Shown piece by piece: positions 63,601-64,000 of a stretch of DNA of 64,000 bases; position 1 is the stretch's first letter, and each line of letters starts with the position of its first letter. The DNA is from Thermodesulfobacterium sp. (GTDB lineage Bacteria; Desulfobacterota; Thermodesulfobacteria; Thermodesulfobacteriales; Thermodesulfobacteriaceae), in NCBI GenBank assembly GCA_017656385.1, contig JACDNX010000003.1, forward strand, positions 1-64,000. The letters run 5' to 3'. The notes under the pieces are model-generated. The model did no database searches. It was not told the origin of the DNA and saw only the letters and a list, made by a program, of their open reading frames with translations. A program made the translations under genes and the position numbers.

Positions 63601-64000
63601 CAGGAGCAAGTAGCAGAGAAGTAATAGGAACAACAGTTGTTACTGGGATGCTTTTTGCTACATTATTTGGAATATTTTTTATACCTCTTTTTTATTATTT
63701 AATTGCTATCTTAAGAGAAAAAATAAAACCTTCTAAAACTTCCAAACTTTTAACCATTGTGTTAGCCTTATTGTTTTTACATGGTTGCAGTTTAGCTCCT
63801 GAGTATAAAAAACCGGAGATACCCCTTCCTGAAAATTTCAAAATTGAAGAAAAATTTTTAAATAATTCCACTAAAGTAAACTCTATACATGCGGAATGGT
63901 GGAAGGGATTTGGAGATCCTTTTTTGAATAAGTTGATTGATGAAGCTCTCAGAAATAACGATGATCTCAAAATATATACTTCAAGGGTAGAACAGGCTTT
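60627..64000 (+). CDS. RND efflux permease reading in frame into an outer-membrane-factor lipoprotein (partial)
   Basis: From the GTG at 60627 the frame is open to the window edge. The first 1,040 or so residues are an AcrB/MexB-type HAE1 pump: ten-plus membrane helices, the proton-relay GLVVDDAIIVIENAER (TM4) and LIGLSAKNAILIVEFAEEG (TM10), and two large periplasmic loops. After the last helix (IFFIPLFYYLIAIL) no stop occurs. The frame continues through REKIKPSKTSK into a hydrophobic stretch and the OprM/NodT-like lipoprotein described next. AGGAAG precedes the GTG. The fusion may be real or caused by a lost stop or sequencing error. Confidence 0.88.
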   Translation, partial: MFSKFFIERPRLSAVISIILIILGILAIQVLPVNQYPALTPPQIVVSAVYPGADAETVIKTVITPLEEAINGSPNMIYMTSSADSSGRASINVYFEVGTDVNVAKMDVNNRVQTALNRLPEEVRRQGITVRERSPDIAIVVAFFSEGSKRSVVELSNYILINVIEDLKRISGVGDVIIFDDKSYSIRVWIEPDKLAKYGLTPLDIFNVINSQNQQFSAGGIAQEPINKTVYFSYTVKGEPRLETVSQFENILIRSNPDGSALKLKDVAKVELSSENFNRNSFYKKQLAIPVGVFLSPGANLLEVVSKVKKTLNEISEKFPSDIKYAYPYDPSIFVKESIKEVIITFVIAIILVVFVIYIFLGNLRGTIIPVLAIPVSVIGTFAFLYVFGFSINLLTLFGLVLAIGLVVDDAIIVIENAERIMRTYKLSPKEATIKAMEELTSPIIAIVLVLSAVFIPAGFTGGFTGVFYQQFAITIAFSMILSGIVALTLTPALCAIFLEEKEKKIILPVKVFQRFILKTREGFVKIAELVIKGFPLGILIFLLIIFFSIILIKRLPTSLVPMEDQGIFILFSNLPPGASLKRTTEYVNNKIEERLFKIPEVRDWVAIAGLDLQSFGYKTDSATAFVMLKDWKERKGKEDSVFNLVQRLNQEFFKDREALTFVVNPPPIRGMSITGGFELYVQDRTGGTVYSLYRYVQELINEANQRPELTAVRTTFIPNVPTYKIVVDREKAKAYNVEIDDIYKTLAMVFGKYYVNDFNLYGRVFHVNIEAEGEFRDELSDYRFVYVRSKTGALIPVSSLIKVERVSDASILEKFNMFPAAKVLGQPQPGYSSGEAIKAISEVAKKVLPSGYTIAWSGTSYQEIKVKGKTGKVLFYAIIFVYLILVALYESWSAPFAIMLSVPFAIFGASLGMHLFGLENDIYFQAGLLVLIGLSAKNAILIVEFAEEGLKKGKGVLEATLEAARLRYRPIIMTSFAFIVGALPLMFANGAGASSREVIGTTVVTGMLFATLFGIFFIPLFYYLIAILREKIKPSKTSKLLTIVLALLFLHGCSLAPEYKKPEIPLPENFKIEEKFLNNSTKVNSIHAEWWKGFGDPFLNKLIDEALRNNDDLKIYTSRVEQA
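63714..64000 (+). other. C-terminal outer-membrane factor (OprM/NodT-like) domain, truncated by window end
   Basis: The segment reads KTSKLLTIVLALLFLHGC, a lipoprotein-type signal with its lipobox cysteine at 63786-63788. SLAPEYKKPEIPLP and then HAEWWKGFGDPFLNKLIDEAL follow, the classic N terminus of RND outer-membrane channels. It lies in the frame of the pump gene. The only possible separate starts, GTG 63759 and TTG 63771, would remove the positively charged part of the signal. Confidence 0.85.

Overview
The window comes from an AT-rich, probably thermophilic, diderm bacterium. LpxD, a prolipoprotein transferase, several lipoproteins and an RND efflux pump indicate an outer membrane. The Lys/Glu/Ile-rich proteins, a DsrE-type sulfur-relay protein, tungstate uptake and c-type heme motifs would fit a Thermodesulfobacterium-like sulfate reducer. 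That placement is inference; no phylogeny was run.

Layout. 1-2.6 kb: tRNA-Lys, a DsrE-family gene, RNase P RNA (rnpB), engB and an MBL hydrolase. 2.6-8.1 kb: a Cache-HAMP-GGDEF diguanylate cyclase, a PfkB kinase, tldD and purF. 8.1-8.6 kb: the decayed remains of an MNT/HEPN toxin-antitoxin pair. 8.8-13.5 kb: a UbiD decarboxylase, a phosphoesterase, proS and lpxD. 13.5-19.4 kb (minus strand): a tight five-gene operon encoding bacteriohemerythrin, a membrane sensor with a CxxCH heme motif and a degenerate CZB domain, a dynamin-like GTPase, a protein with a hydrophobic hairpin, and a PilM-like actin-fold ATPase. 19.8-25.2 kb: a KamA-type radical SAM enzyme, a glycosyltransferase, recG and tyrA. 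25.1-29.8 kb (minus): alaS, an unknown helical protein, nth and lgt. 30.1-35.3 kb: metK, ahcY, a DUF523/DUF1722 protein, riboflavin synthase and a serine hydrolase. 35.3-39.9 kb: a tungstate regulon with ModE-like operators, a TupA/molybdopterin-fold/CxxCH fusion, a ModE-like regulator and tupABC. 39.9-42.7 kb (minus): CBS protein, PhoU-like protein, PiT transporter and proC. 42.8-48.3 kb: an IMPase-Nudix fusion, a second GGDEF protein, an RNB exoribonuclease, hisA and a lipoprotein. 48.5-57.0 kb: an acetate/acyl-CoA block (ADP-forming synthetase, DRTGG protein, MTA/SAH deaminase, CBS protein, AMP-forming acs, iron alcohol dehydrogenase). 57.0-58.8 kb (minus): a RibD-type reductase, a CDP-alcohol transferase and a small zinc-ribbon membrane protein. 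58.9-64 kb: a TetR-controlled RND efflux operon.

How genes work together. metK, ahcY and mtaD form a SAM/SAH turnover set. The ADP-forming and AMP-forming acetyl-CoA synthetases give reversible acetate-acetyl-CoA interconversion. The tungstate genes probably supply tungsto/molybdo-enzymes under ModE-type control. Several genes have a plausible -10 element only 6-9 nt before the start codon and no Shine-Dalgarno, which suggests frequent leaderless transcripts.

The strongest candidates for something undescribed are (i) the hemerythrin/heme-sensor/dynamin/PilM operon, (ii) the RND permease that reads in frame, without a stop, into an outer-membrane-factor lipoprotein at the window end, and (iii) the TupA fusion with two molybdopterin-oxidoreductase-like domains and a CxxCH motif.
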